This document shows, piece by piece, positions 7,335 to 14,126 of a stretch of 47,880 bases of DNA. The notes under the pieces were generated by a model. It was not told where the DNA came from and made no database searches. It was given only the letters and a program-made list of their open reading frames with translations. Location of the stretch: assembly GCF_000430785.1 (NCBI RefSeq), contig NZ_AUMR01000050.1:1-47880 (forward strand), written 5' to 3'. The stretch comes from Ectobacillus panaciterrae DSM 19096 (GTDB taxonomy: Bacteria > Bacillota > Bacilli > Bacillales > Bacillaceae_G). The position numbers and the translations under genes are program-made. Position 1 is the stretch's first letter; every line of letters begins with the position of its first letter.

Positions 7335-7493
7335 ATGAAGGTTTGGCTTTTTCTGTTCACAGCGTTCATCGTTTATGTTATTGTTTGGAAAATATTGTTT
7401 GCTTTTCCTCTTTACACATTAGGGGTACTATTCCTTTTAATTGGTGTTATAATTTTGTGTTCCTACATCAAAGAATCCCGACAGAAATCTTAA
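7335..7493 (+). CDS. Small membrane protein, 52 aa (operon gene 1)
   Basis: The ATG at 7335 follows GGGGAGAGG. The peptide begins MKVWLFLFTAF and has two hydrophobic helices (about 4-24 and 25-44), ending in the polar ESRQKS. It is too short for most gene callers. A second micro-gene starts 27 bp later and the large genes at 7683 and 8689 follow on the same strand, so this is probably the first gene of a four-gene operon. No family is recognised; an antitoxin-like inhibitor or an accessory subunit of the downstream membrane proteins is conceivable. Confidence 0.6.
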   Translation: MKVWLFLFTAFIVYVIVWKILFAFPLYTLGVLFLLIGVIILCSYIKESRQKS

Positions 7494-7520
7494 TATATTT
7501 TGAGGGGGAAGGTGTAAAGA

Positions 7521-7628
7521 ATGAATTTAAGACCACTTGTACCGCATGTTAAGAAACTGGGTGGTATGCTTGCTACAGTTGCCATAGAGTATGACCTTTG
7601 TAAAGTAGTATCTAGTATAAATTCTTAG
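7521..7628 (+). CDS. Micro-protein, 35 aa (operon gene 2)
   Basis: The ATG at 7521 has GAGGGGGAAGG just upstream. The product MNLRPLVPHVKKLGGMLAT... is a single amphipathic helix candidate ending VVSSINS. It lies between the 52-aa membrane protein and the 340-aa protein on the same strand. The strong ribosome binding site and position argue for expression. The function is unknown. Confidence 0.5.
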   Translation: MNLRPLVPHVKKLGGMLATVAIEYDLCKVVSSINS

Positions 7629-7682
7629 TTTAATATAGTGAACCATATTGCCAGCATTAATTAAAATTAGGAGTGTGATCAC

Positions 7683-8705
7683 ATGGATATGTTGCAACAA
7701 TTCGGACTCAATACTAGACAAGCACAACTTTTATTCAGCATGCAGTATCATCTTATTAATCATGATATCAGTGTAGGGATTGTCGACCGTTACAAGCAGA
7801 AGAAAGCAGAATGGAGAGACTTGTGGGAGCAAGGCATTACTAAGGTGTTAAACCAGGATAATCCAATAAATAAAATAGGTTTAATTAAGGATTTCGAGGA
7901 ACTTGAACAGGCTAGTAAATATGTTGTTGAGGAGTGCAAGAATTTAAAGACCCCCCTATTCTTAATTCTTCTGGAGCTGTCCTTATTTTCTCCATACTCT
8001 CACTTAGAAGGCTTTGACAAGAGTTTCTATGACGTGTTGACACTTGATGAAAAAAGTACGACTGATATAGTGAAAAAATTTGCAAAGATATTAGAAATAA
8101 GTGAAGAGTATGTAGAGCGCTACAGAAAAGCATTTAAGAACTCTATTCGGACATTATCCGGGTTCTATACAAAGGTGTTGGTCGGGGCAGGTTTGGGAGC
8201 TGTTTTAATTGCTCTCACAGCAGGATTTGCTGCTCCTTTCATTGCCGCTGCAGCAGCTCCATCAGGGCTAGTAGGAGCAGCTGCTATAAATGCAGGTTTA
8301 GCCGCACTAGGAGGTGGAGCGATTGCAGCCGGTGGATTTGGAATGGCAGGCGGAATTAGCGTAATTGTTGGCGGTGGTGCTATTTTTGGAGTGTTGAGCG
8401 GGTCTGCTTTGGGAGCTGCTTTAGGAAGTTCATCTAAGTTCACTCTTCTTGAAGGTGCTAAGCTTGGAGTTATGATGAGGGAAATTATTTTACATGCGCA
8501 GAGAGATATACGGCTGGCACAAGAAATGTTACAAAAACAGAAAGAAGTCATCAGGGAACTGGAGAAGGATCTAGTAGAGTTGAAGTTCCAGGAGAAGGAA
8601 AACAAAGAAAGAATCCAGAATCTAACTAAGTCTATTGAGTACTTAAGAAGCTCTCTTAAACATTCCGAAAAGGCATTGGAGGAATTCTATGTCAATAAAG
8701 GATGA
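7683..8705 (+). CDS. Glycine-zipper membrane protein with coiled coil, 340 aa (operon gene 3)
   Basis: There are three regions. Residues 1-155 are a soluble helical domain. Residues about 160-250 are extremely rich in Gly and Ala (GAGLGAVLIAL, APFIAAAAA, LAALGGGAIAAGGFGMAGG) and resemble glycine-zipper pore-forming helices. Residues 270-335 form a long charged coiled coil (MLQKQKEVIRELEKDLVELK). The reading frame of the next gene starts 17 bp before this one stops, so the two are coupled. A pore-forming effector held by its coiled coil is a reasonable guess. No family is known to me. Confidence 0.8.
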   Translation: MDMLQQFGLNTRQAQLLFSMQYHLINHDISVGIVDRYKQKKAEWRDLWEQGITKVLNQDNPINKIGLIKDFEELEQASKYVVEECKNLKTPLFLILLELSLFSPYSHLEGFDKSFYDVLTLDEKSTTDIVKKFAKILEISEEYVERYRKAFKNSIRTLSGFYTKVLVGAGLGAVLIALTAGFAAPFIAAAAAPSGLVGAAAINAGLAALGGGAIAAGGFGMAGGISVIVGGGAIFGVLSGSALGAALGSSSKFTLLEGAKLGVMMREIILHAQRDIRLAQEMLQKQKEVIRELEKDLVELKFQEKENKERIQNLTKSIEYLRSSLKHSEKALEEFYVNKG

Positions 8706-10017
8706 TAAAGAAAATGTGTCGTACGGACGAATTATTGACTTTGAAAATGAGTTTTCTGAAGTACAACAGGATATCAGTAAAGTCAGCCGGGATTTAAGTG
8801 AAACCGCTAGCCTAGGTCAACAAAACACTCAAGACTTATGGTCACTTGAAATGGAGATTGAAGGGATGTATAAACAGCTCGGTTTAGAGCCCTTAGACAA
8901 TGGCATTCGGAAGGAGTATCAAACGAAAGTCAACCTAAAAGTATATTCTCAAGAGTACTTTCAAGGGATTTCTACCGAGCTTGAAAAGGAGTTGCTGGCG
9001 GAGGTTACTAGCAAAAAGAATTTAACACCTTCTTTGTCTAAGTTAGATATGACAGTTGCTTTAGTGATTGGATGTGTAGCTGCTATAGTTGATCTGTTAT
9101 TTGTCAAGATACCTGTAGAAGTTAACTACTTAGGAAAGTACCAGCAGAGCGGAAGTGGTATAACTGAGTGGCTGCGTTCTCAAGGGGTTAACGAAGATGG
9201 CCAGTTAAATAACTTCTTCAAGGGATTAGAAAAGTCATGCAAGGTTAGCTTTGATGCAAGTAACAGTCGAGGAGTAGGAGACTACAATGGAGAATTAAAT
9301 GGATTTTATCCAAAAACTCATCGTCTTATGAGTTTAGGACACGACCCATTCTTTGGAATAATATTTGGTCTAATCGATATGTTAAATGGCACGTTAACCC
9401 TAATTGATGCTAAGGGAGTCATTCATCACATACCGATTGAGAATTATCAAAATCAGCCTGTGGAGAAGATGATTTTTGTTCCATTTGTTTGGATTGGACA
9501 TATTTTGTCAGACGTTTGTACCAAAATGGGTATACCGGTTCCAGGTTGGGGATTTACTCAACTGTTGCAATTCGGTTCATTTGGTGAGAAAGGAAGAAGT
9601 ATTGCAGACATAGCTAGATGGATGTATCTAGAGGGATATGATTTAAGGCACTTTCTCACGATGAGTTTAGTGCCGGGAATTATAGAGTTACTTGTGCGGA
9701 TTTATTTTAGACTTACTTCGGAAAAAGAAGACTTCCTATCTCCGCTATATGCACAAAATTTGAGAAATATCCAAAATAACATTCGTTTGCAGAAATTGCT
9801 CTTCACAGCACATTCTGTTGCTGTGAGTGGAAATATTCTAAAAGTGTTCCTGGCGCATGGAAACCCGCTCGCTCTTAACTCTGCCGAGCTATTGGGCTTT
9901 GCAAAACAGAGTGTTCAAATGACACTAATCCGAGCAAGGAACACTACGGCAGAGCAGATGATAAGGAACAGAGAAAATATAGACAGTTTTTGGGGGAATC
10001 TTAACTCATCGGAATAA
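8689..10017 (+). CDS. Membrane protein with GHDPFFG motif, 442 aa (operon gene 4)
   Basis: An N-terminal coiled coil (about 15-65) precedes a hydrophobic helix at 120-140 (MTVALVIGCVAAIVDLLFV). The central part holds the striking block SLGHDPFFGIIFGLIDMLNGT (H218-D219-P220), then WIGHILSDV and a GEKGRSIADIARWMYLEGYDLRHF segment. Another hydrophobic helix lies at about 328-345. The histidine/aspartate motifs look conserved and catalytic or ion-binding, but I know no function. The start ATG lies inside the previous gene behind GGAGG. It probably acts with the glycine-zipper protein. A short in-frame coding-like tail follows the stop. Confidence 0.8.
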   Translation: MSIKDDKENVSYGRIIDFENEFSEVQQDISKVSRDLSETASLGQQNTQDLWSLEMEIEGMYKQLGLEPLDNGIRKEYQTKVNLKVYSQEYFQGISTELEKELLAEVTSKKNLTPSLSKLDMTVALVIGCVAAIVDLLFVKIPVEVNYLGKYQQSGSGITEWLRSQGVNEDGQLNNFFKGLEKSCKVSFDASNSRGVGDYNGELNGFYPKTHRLMSLGHDPFFGIIFGLIDMLNGTLTLIDAKGVIHHIPIENYQNQPVEKMIFVPFVWIGHILSDVCTKMGIPVPGWGFTQLLQFGSFGEKGRSIADIARWMYLEGYDLRHFLTMSLVPGIIELLVRIYFRLTSEKEDFLSPLYAQNLRNIQNNIRLQKLLFTAHSVAVSGNILKVFLAHGNPLALNSAELLGFAKQSVQMTLIRARNTTAEQMIRNRENIDSFWGNLNSSE

Positions 10018-10131
10018 AAAGACTTACCAAGTGTTAAGGTTGAAACTGATAATGCAGAATACACCCTAATCAATGGAGAGGAAAGCTTTTCCTTTGAAGC
10101 AAAGGCGAAAGAAGTGAATAAAACTGAATAA
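10018..10131 (+). pseudogene. In-frame coding-like tail after the stop of the 442-aa gene
   Basis: After TAA (10015-10017) the same frame stays open for 37 codons and reads like protein (DLPSVKVETDNAEYTLINGEESF...), ending at TAA 10129-10131. There is no start codon or ribosome binding site. It is either the remnant of another gene or an extension lost by a nonsense change. Confidence 0.3.
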
Positions 10132-10199
10132 GGTAAGTTGGTTGGAGAATCACCTAATAAGTATGAAACATATGTAATTTTTTGTTTCCCAAAAGTAGA

Positions 10200-10237
10200 G
10201 AACCGGCAAGAGTAATTGCTGGTTCATTTGTTATTTT
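10200..10237 (+). terminator. Terminator of the four-gene operon
   Basis: GAACCGGCAA (10200-10209) pairs with TTGCTGGTTC (10216-10225), one G-T pair, followed by a T-rich run. Confidence 0.7.
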
Positions 10238-10394
10238 AGGGTTCCAATCATGTCTATCAATCTAAAAATGAGAAGTACTTCTAAAACGAAAATTTTATCA
10301 CTTCATAGTTGTATAAAAGGGTCAATTCAGTGGTGTTTTTTAGTTTGAGTAGGCTTATGCCATTTCTTTTAGCTATCTGAATTTAAATAAATAC

Positions 10395-10430
10395 CAAAAC
10401 CCCCGTCTGCGTCCTCGGGGGTTTTGATGT
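10395..10430 (-). terminator. Perfect bidirectional terminator
   Basis: CAAAACCCCCG (10395-10405) pairs exactly with CGGGGGTTTTG (10416-10426). It lies 30 bp after the stop of the minus-strand micro-gene at 10456-10563 and would end that transcript. Confidence 0.7.
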
Positions 10431-10455
10431 TAACTAGCTTCCACCACATATGTAT

Positions 10456-10563
10456 TTATCGACCAATAAGCATCGCGAGCAGTTGCAGGACAAACTCGAC
10501 ATGATATGGATTCTGCGTAGCCCATATAACGGTTCGGATGGCAGTGTATTTCAACCAACGCAT
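10456..10563 (-). CDS. Putative micro-peptide, 35 aa, minus strand
   Basis: The ATG at 10561-10563 is preceded by GGGAGGTGAAGACG, a near-perfect ribosome binding site. The peptide MRWLKYTAIRTVIWATQNPY... is basic and amphipathic with a hydrophobic C-terminus (FVLQLLAMLIGR), reminiscent of small membrane-active toxin or leader peptides. A perfect terminator follows its stop. The combination of RBS and terminator supports expression. The surrounding 10430-10800 stretch otherwise holds no gene I can support. Confidence 0.45.
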   Translation of the reverse strand: MRWLKYTAIRTVIWATQNPYHVEFVLQLLAMLIGR

Positions 10564-10813
10564 CGTCTTCACCTCCCAGGCAGAGACCAAAAAGGCTTGC
10601 CCGGTCCTTCTAATTTACCATATAGAGGAAATGATTGGAAGGGAAAATTATTGTAATGAAAATACCCTCGTTCGTAAAAACTTGCAGCTCCTATCAAGAA
10701 AGTTTACTTTTTGGGAAGGAGGTTTTACGAACAATGATATATCGAGTTACAAAGGTACAGTTGGCCACAAGGATTCCCTTTTTGTCGGGATGAGTGTCAT
10801 AACTTAAAAGAAT

Positions 10814-10874
10814 TGACACCATTTTGATAGAGTGATAGCATCAAGGTATCATGAGGTATCAAAACATAGTGTCA
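10814..10874. promoter_or_regulatory. Putative res site upstream of the second resolvase
   Basis: TGACACCATTTTGATA (10814-10829) is matched in inverted orientation by TATCAAAACATAGTGTCA (10857-10874). ATAGCATCAAGGTATCATGAGG lies between, written here as ATAGCATCAAGG then TATCATGAGG. It sits 31 bp before the resolvase ATG, the classical place for a res site. Confidence 0.6.
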
Positions 10875-10905
10875 TAAATAAAGGTCGTAAAGGTGCTGTT
10901 ACATA

Positions 10906-11466
10906 ATGAAATATGGATACGCAAGGGTAAGTACGGTTACACAGGATTTAGAAGCACAACTACAAGCACTGGAAAAGGAAGCTTGCGAAAAAATCTATTC
11001 TGAGAAGTTCACCGGAACAAAAGCAGATCGACCGCAATTTAAAGAACTTCTGTCATTATTAAAAGAGGGTGATACACTGGTAGTTACTAAATTAGACCGC
11101 TTTGCAAGATCAACAGTAGACGCTATTCAAACTGTAAAGGAACTATTTGAAAAGGGCGTCAAGGTTCATATTCTAAATATGGGATTAGTAGAGGACACCC
11201 CAACAGGACGGTTAGTATTCAATGTAATGAGTGCTTTTGCTGAGTTCGAAAGGGATATGATTGTAGAACGTACTCAGGAAGGTAAAGCTATTGCTAAACA
11301 GCGTGAGGACTTTAGAGAAGGTAGGCCGAATAAGTTCAGTAAAAAACAGATAGCATACGCTTTAGGGCTGCTAGAAACTCATTCTTATAAAGAAGTGGAG
11401 AACATGACTGGAATATCTAAGAGTACCCTAATTAGGGCAAAGAAGAAGCAGGGGGCAGCAAAATGA
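10906..11466 (+). CDS. Serine resolvase, 186 aa
   Basis: This is a standard-length resolvase. The catalytic domain starts [12 protein letters not shown] with the active serine, followed by [40 protein letters not shown], and a C-terminal helix-turn-helix ([18 protein letters not shown]). It is distinct from the 278-aa recombinase at 2374 and lacks the extra domain. It probably autoregulates through the inverted repeat at 10814. A small gene overlaps its stop (ATGA). It may have come with the cargo between dif-like sites 2 and 3. Confidence 0.93.
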   Translation: MKYGYARVSTVTQDLEAQLQALEKEACEKIYSEKFTGTKADRPQFKELLSLLKEGDTLVVTKLDRFARSTVDAIQTVKELFEKGVKVHILNMGLVEDTPTGRLVFNVMSAFAEFERDMIVERTQEGKAIAKQREDFREGRPNKFSKKQIAYALGLLETHSYKEVENMTGISKSTLIRAKKKQGAAK

Positions 11467-11708
11467 TAAACATTGAAATTAAAACGTTTGAGTTACCGGA
11501 ACAAAAGCAGGAACTATATTTTTCCCACACAGAAACATACACGCTAATATCTGTACCAGCTTGGAACTGGTGTTACCTATGGACCATTAGTGATAATGAC
11601 CAAGAAGACAAGCAGCAGTTTAAAGAAGCATTGGAAGGCATTTTAGACGATTCAACAGCTGAACAAATGACGAATAGAGTTTACCAATACTTAATGACAG
11701 GAAACTAA
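11463..11708 (+). CDS. Hypothetical protein, 81 aa, coupled to resolvase
   Basis: The ATG overlaps the resolvase stop by 4 bp, so translation is coupled. The protein is acidic and soluble, with an aromatic patch ([11 protein letters not shown]). No family is recognised. It may be a resolvase accessory factor, which is inference from coupling. A terminator follows at 11711. Confidence 0.7.
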   Translation: MINIEIKTFELPEQKQELYFSHTETYTLISVPAWNWCYLWTISDNDQEDKQQFKEALEGILDDSTAEQMTNRVYQYLMTGN

Positions 11709-11710
11709 TG

Positions 11711-11741
11711 CCCTTGCTACAGCAAGGGTATTTTTCTTTTT
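11711..11741 (+). terminator. Terminator after resolvase operon
   Basis: CCCTTGCT pairs with AGCAAGGG around a 2-nt loop, followed by TATTTTTCTTTTT. Confidence 0.8.
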
Positions 11742-11791
11742 CCGTTGTACATTAGACTGAAGGGACTATTTATAGAGTCCAAGATAGATTG

Positions 11792-11841
11792 ACTTCTGAT
11801 CATGATATGTTATGTAAACCTCACATGAATATGATATACAA
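11792..11841 (+). repeat. dif-like Xer site 3 with adjacent degenerate palindrome
   Basis: Arms ACTTCTGATCA and TTATGTAAACC are separated by 7 bp. The right arm is identical to site 1. ATGAATATGATATACAA follows at 11825-11841, a decayed version of the palindrome beside sites 1 and 2. The orientation is the same as the other two. Confidence 0.62.
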
Positions 11842-11964
11842 AATAATTTAATAAAAGATTATTTTCGTTAACATTAAATCTTGATGTAGAAATATTACAT
11901 TGATTAATAAATTCGAAGTATAATTTATAGTGTAAAACATTCAATTCTTAGGAGGGATAGGCTA

Positions 11965-12546
11965 TTGGAAATTAACACTCAAGAAGAGGTTAAGAAAAGA
12001 ACCCTTTTCACTAATAAACGAAACATATTCATATTAATTGGCCTGTTGCTATTTATTGTTATTGTTGTATCAGTTGTAAGTATTAATAATGCAAAACACG
12101 AAAAGGAAGAATATTCTAAACAAATGAATTCAGCAGTAACTACTATGCTTGAAAGCGGAACTAAAGCAGAGAAGATAGGAAATCAATATGCTGAAGCTTG
12201 GAGTAAAGCTATAAGCGGTGTTTATGTGTTAAATGGAGAGCGTTATAGTGACTTTAATAATGCAATTTCAGCAGTAAGTAAATATAACAAATCTTACATA
12301 TCAGAAATTTGGGTAAGTGAAGAAGAGGTTGACGCAACTATGAAAAAGTTACAAAACCCACCAAAAGAGTTTGAAGACGCTTATAACGAGCTGACAGAAT
12401 TATATAAGGTTTATAAAAAATATGTTGACCTATGCACGACTCCAAAAGGCTCTTTAATTACCTACAATAGTACACGCAATGAGTTATCGAGTGACTTTGT
12501 GAGTCTAAAAGACTCTGTTGAATTAAAAATACCAGACATAAAATAA
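11965..12546 (+). CDS. Single-pass membrane protein, 193 aa
   Basis: A short cytoplasmic N-terminus is followed by a clear transmembrane helix at about 23-43 (NIFILIGLLLFIVIVVSVVSI). The remaining 150 residues are helical and extracytoplasmic. The start is TTG behind GGAGGGATAG. The Mrr-like gene follows 30 bp after its stop, so the two may be co-transcribed. I do not recognise the family. The extracellular four-helix appearance resembles small sensor-like domains, but this is only an impression. Confidence 0.7.
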   Translation: MEINTQEEVKKRTLFTNKRNIFILIGLLLFIVIVVSVVSINNAKHEKEEYSKQMNSAVTTMLESGTKAEKIGNQYAEAWSKAISGVYVLNGERYSDFNNAISAVSKYNKSYISEIWVSEEEVDATMKKLQNPPKEFEDAYNELTELYKVYKKYVDLCTTPKGSLITYNSTRNELSSDFVSLKDSVELKIPDIK

Positions 12547-12576
12547 CATTAGGTTGAGATTGGACGGTGTGAAGTT

Positions 12577-13485
12577 TTGGCTATTCCAGATTATCAAGCA
12601 TTTATGTACCCATTCCTCAAGTTATTAGAAGACGGAAAGGAGCATACTTTGCAAGAAGCATATTGCTTTCTTGCAGATCACTTTCAACTCACTAATGAAG
12701 AGAAAGAAGAAATACTGCCAAGTGGAAAACAGCTAGTGTATCACAATCGTATTGGATGGGCCAGGACATATTTGAAAAAAGCCGGTCTGCTTAATACTGT
12801 GAGAAGAGCCACTTTTCTCATAACCGACAGAGGTAGAGATGTTGTTAAAGATCCAGTTGTTAATCAACTCACTAAAGATTATTTATTGAGGTATAAAGAA
12901 TTTCAAGAGTTTCAAATTAAGAAAAATGAAAATGAACCAGCACCCTCGTCTATTTCTGACGAAGAAAAATTAACACCACAAGAACAATTAGACCAAAGCT
13001 ATAAAATGATGCAACAGCAGATTAGCGACGAGATTTTAGAAAGAGTTAAAAGCTGCACACCTGAATTTTTTGAGCGTTTAGTGGTTGAATTACTGGTATC
13101 GATGGGATACGGTGGTTCGATACAAGATGCCGGAAAAGCGATTGGTCGAAGTGGAGATGAAGGTATAGACGGTATCATTAAAGAAGATGTATTAGGATTA
13201 GATATGATTTATGTGCAGGCAAAGCGCTGGGAAGGTGTTGTGGGGCGTCCGGAAATCCAAAAATTCGCTGGTAGCCTAGAAGGACAGCGTGCAAGAAAAG
13301 GTGTCTTTATCACTACTTCTGATTTTACAGAAGGCGCGAAAGAATACGTCAATCGTATAGAAAAAAAGATCATTCTCATTAACGGTACTGCTTTAGCAGA
13401 TTATATGTTTAAGTATGATATTGGTGTTTCTAAAGTGACACAGTATATCTTGAAGAAGGTGGATTTGGATTATTTTGAGGAGTAG
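12577..13485 (+). CDS. mrr: Mrr-like restriction endonuclease (type IV), 302 aa
   Basis: Residues 1-100 form a winged-helix Mrr N-terminal domain (PDYQAFMYPFLKLLEDG, WARTYLKKAGLL...ITDRG). The C-terminal nuclease domain carries FERLVVELLVSMGYGG, then GDEGIDGII (D198) and IYVQAKRW (Q214-A215-K216), the D...QxK form of the PD-(D/E)xK site used by Mrr. Mrr enzymes cleave methylated foreign DNA. The start is TTG. It must tolerate the methylation produced by the type I system 3 kb downstream. Confidence 0.92.
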   Translation: MAIPDYQAFMYPFLKLLEDGKEHTLQEAYCFLADHFQLTNEEKEEILPSGKQLVYHNRIGWARTYLKKAGLLNTVRRATFLITDRGRDVVKDPVVNQLTKDYLLRYKEFQEFQIKKNENEPAPSSISDEEKLTPQEQLDQSYKMMQQQISDEILERVKSCTPEFFERLVVELLVSMGYGGSIQDAGKAIGRSGDEGIDGIIKEDVLGLDMIYVQAKRWEGVVGRPEIQKFAGSLEGQRARKGVFITTSDFTEGAKEYVNRIEKKIILINGTALADYMFKYDIGVSKVTQYILKKVDLDYFEE

Positions 13486-13563
13486 AGATAAGGCTTTATT
13501 GTAAGCGAACATAACCAGATAGAGCCTTCTTTTGAATAATGGATGATTTGGACAGATACGAAG

Positions 13564-13599
13564 ATGAATCTAACATAATAGATATTATGTTAGATTCAT
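13564..13599. repeat. Perfect 36-bp palindrome
   Basis: ATGAATCTAACATAATA is followed by GA and then its exact complement. It lies 79 bp after mrr. There is no T-tract directly after it and a separate terminator is only 20 bp further, so a binding site or cruciform is as likely as a terminator. Confidence 0.6.
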
Positions 13600-13618
13600 A
13601 TAGGTTCCATAAAATAAA

Positions 13619-13650
13619 TGAAACTCCTTGAATATCAAGGAGTTTTTAAT
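13619..13650 (+). terminator. Terminator after mrr
   Basis: AAACTCCTTG pairs with CAAGGAGTTT around 5 nt, then TTAATTTTG follows. The rest of the 13651-13960 gap shows no gene. Confidence 0.75.
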
Positions 13651-13962
13651 TTTGTTAGAAAATAGTTGATGATTGAATGTAACATATTGGATTTAATTGT
13701 TGTGTTGTGTTGAAGGTAACATAACTAATATCAAATACATAGCAACAATGTTCGAAAAAGTACATTGTATTGAACGAATGAAATCAATAGGTGTAAAACA
13801 GGCAACATAAATGAATTTAGGTAGTCTTGCATATTATCCCTTTATACTGTTCAGAAAGTCACGAAAAAACGGATGACCAATAAGTTCAGTTTTTTGTTTG
13901 ACAATAATAGCTGGTGGATCCACAAGGTACAAATTTAGATATGAAGAGAAATGAAATGCACA

Positions 13963-14014
13963 AATAGTGTATTTCAAATACACTATTGACATGGAATATA
14001 TTTCATTATATATT
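13963..14014 (+). promoter_or_regulatory. Consensus promoter with overlapping palindromic operator
   Basis: TTGACA (13986-13991), a 17-bp spacer, then TATATT (14009-14014) form a near-consensus SigA promoter. A perfect inverted repeat, AATAGTGTATTT-C-AAATACACTATT (13963-13987), runs into the -35 box, so a bound dimer would block RNA polymerase. It drives the methyltransferase-like gene at 14127. Confidence 0.75.
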
Positions 14015-14054
14015 TAAGACAACCGATACACCGGAGTATTACGAAAATCTAAAA

Positions 14055-14072
14055 AGTGTATTGTTAATACAT
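14055..14072 (+). promoter_or_regulatory. Second, weaker operator copy in the leader
   Basis: AGTGTATTGTTAATACAT repeats the operator core AGTGTATT-x3-AATACA. It lies 41 bp downstream of the -10 box, inside the transcribed leader. Two sites of unequal strength suggest graded or cooperative repression. Confidence 0.55.
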
Positions 14073-14126
14073 AATGCGTGAACTAGGATTACAGAATATT
14101 AATAAACTACATACAGGAGGAGGTAC

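Noticed and set aside
8165-8605. Minus-strand 146-codon frame opposite the 340-aa gene
   Set aside because: It is the mirror of the Gly/Ala-rich codons on the other strand, giving Pro/Ala/Ser-rich sequence without a binding site.
10538-10807. Plus-strand 89-codon frame upstream of the resolvase
   Set aside because: No binding site, and it overlaps the better-supported minus-strand micro-gene.
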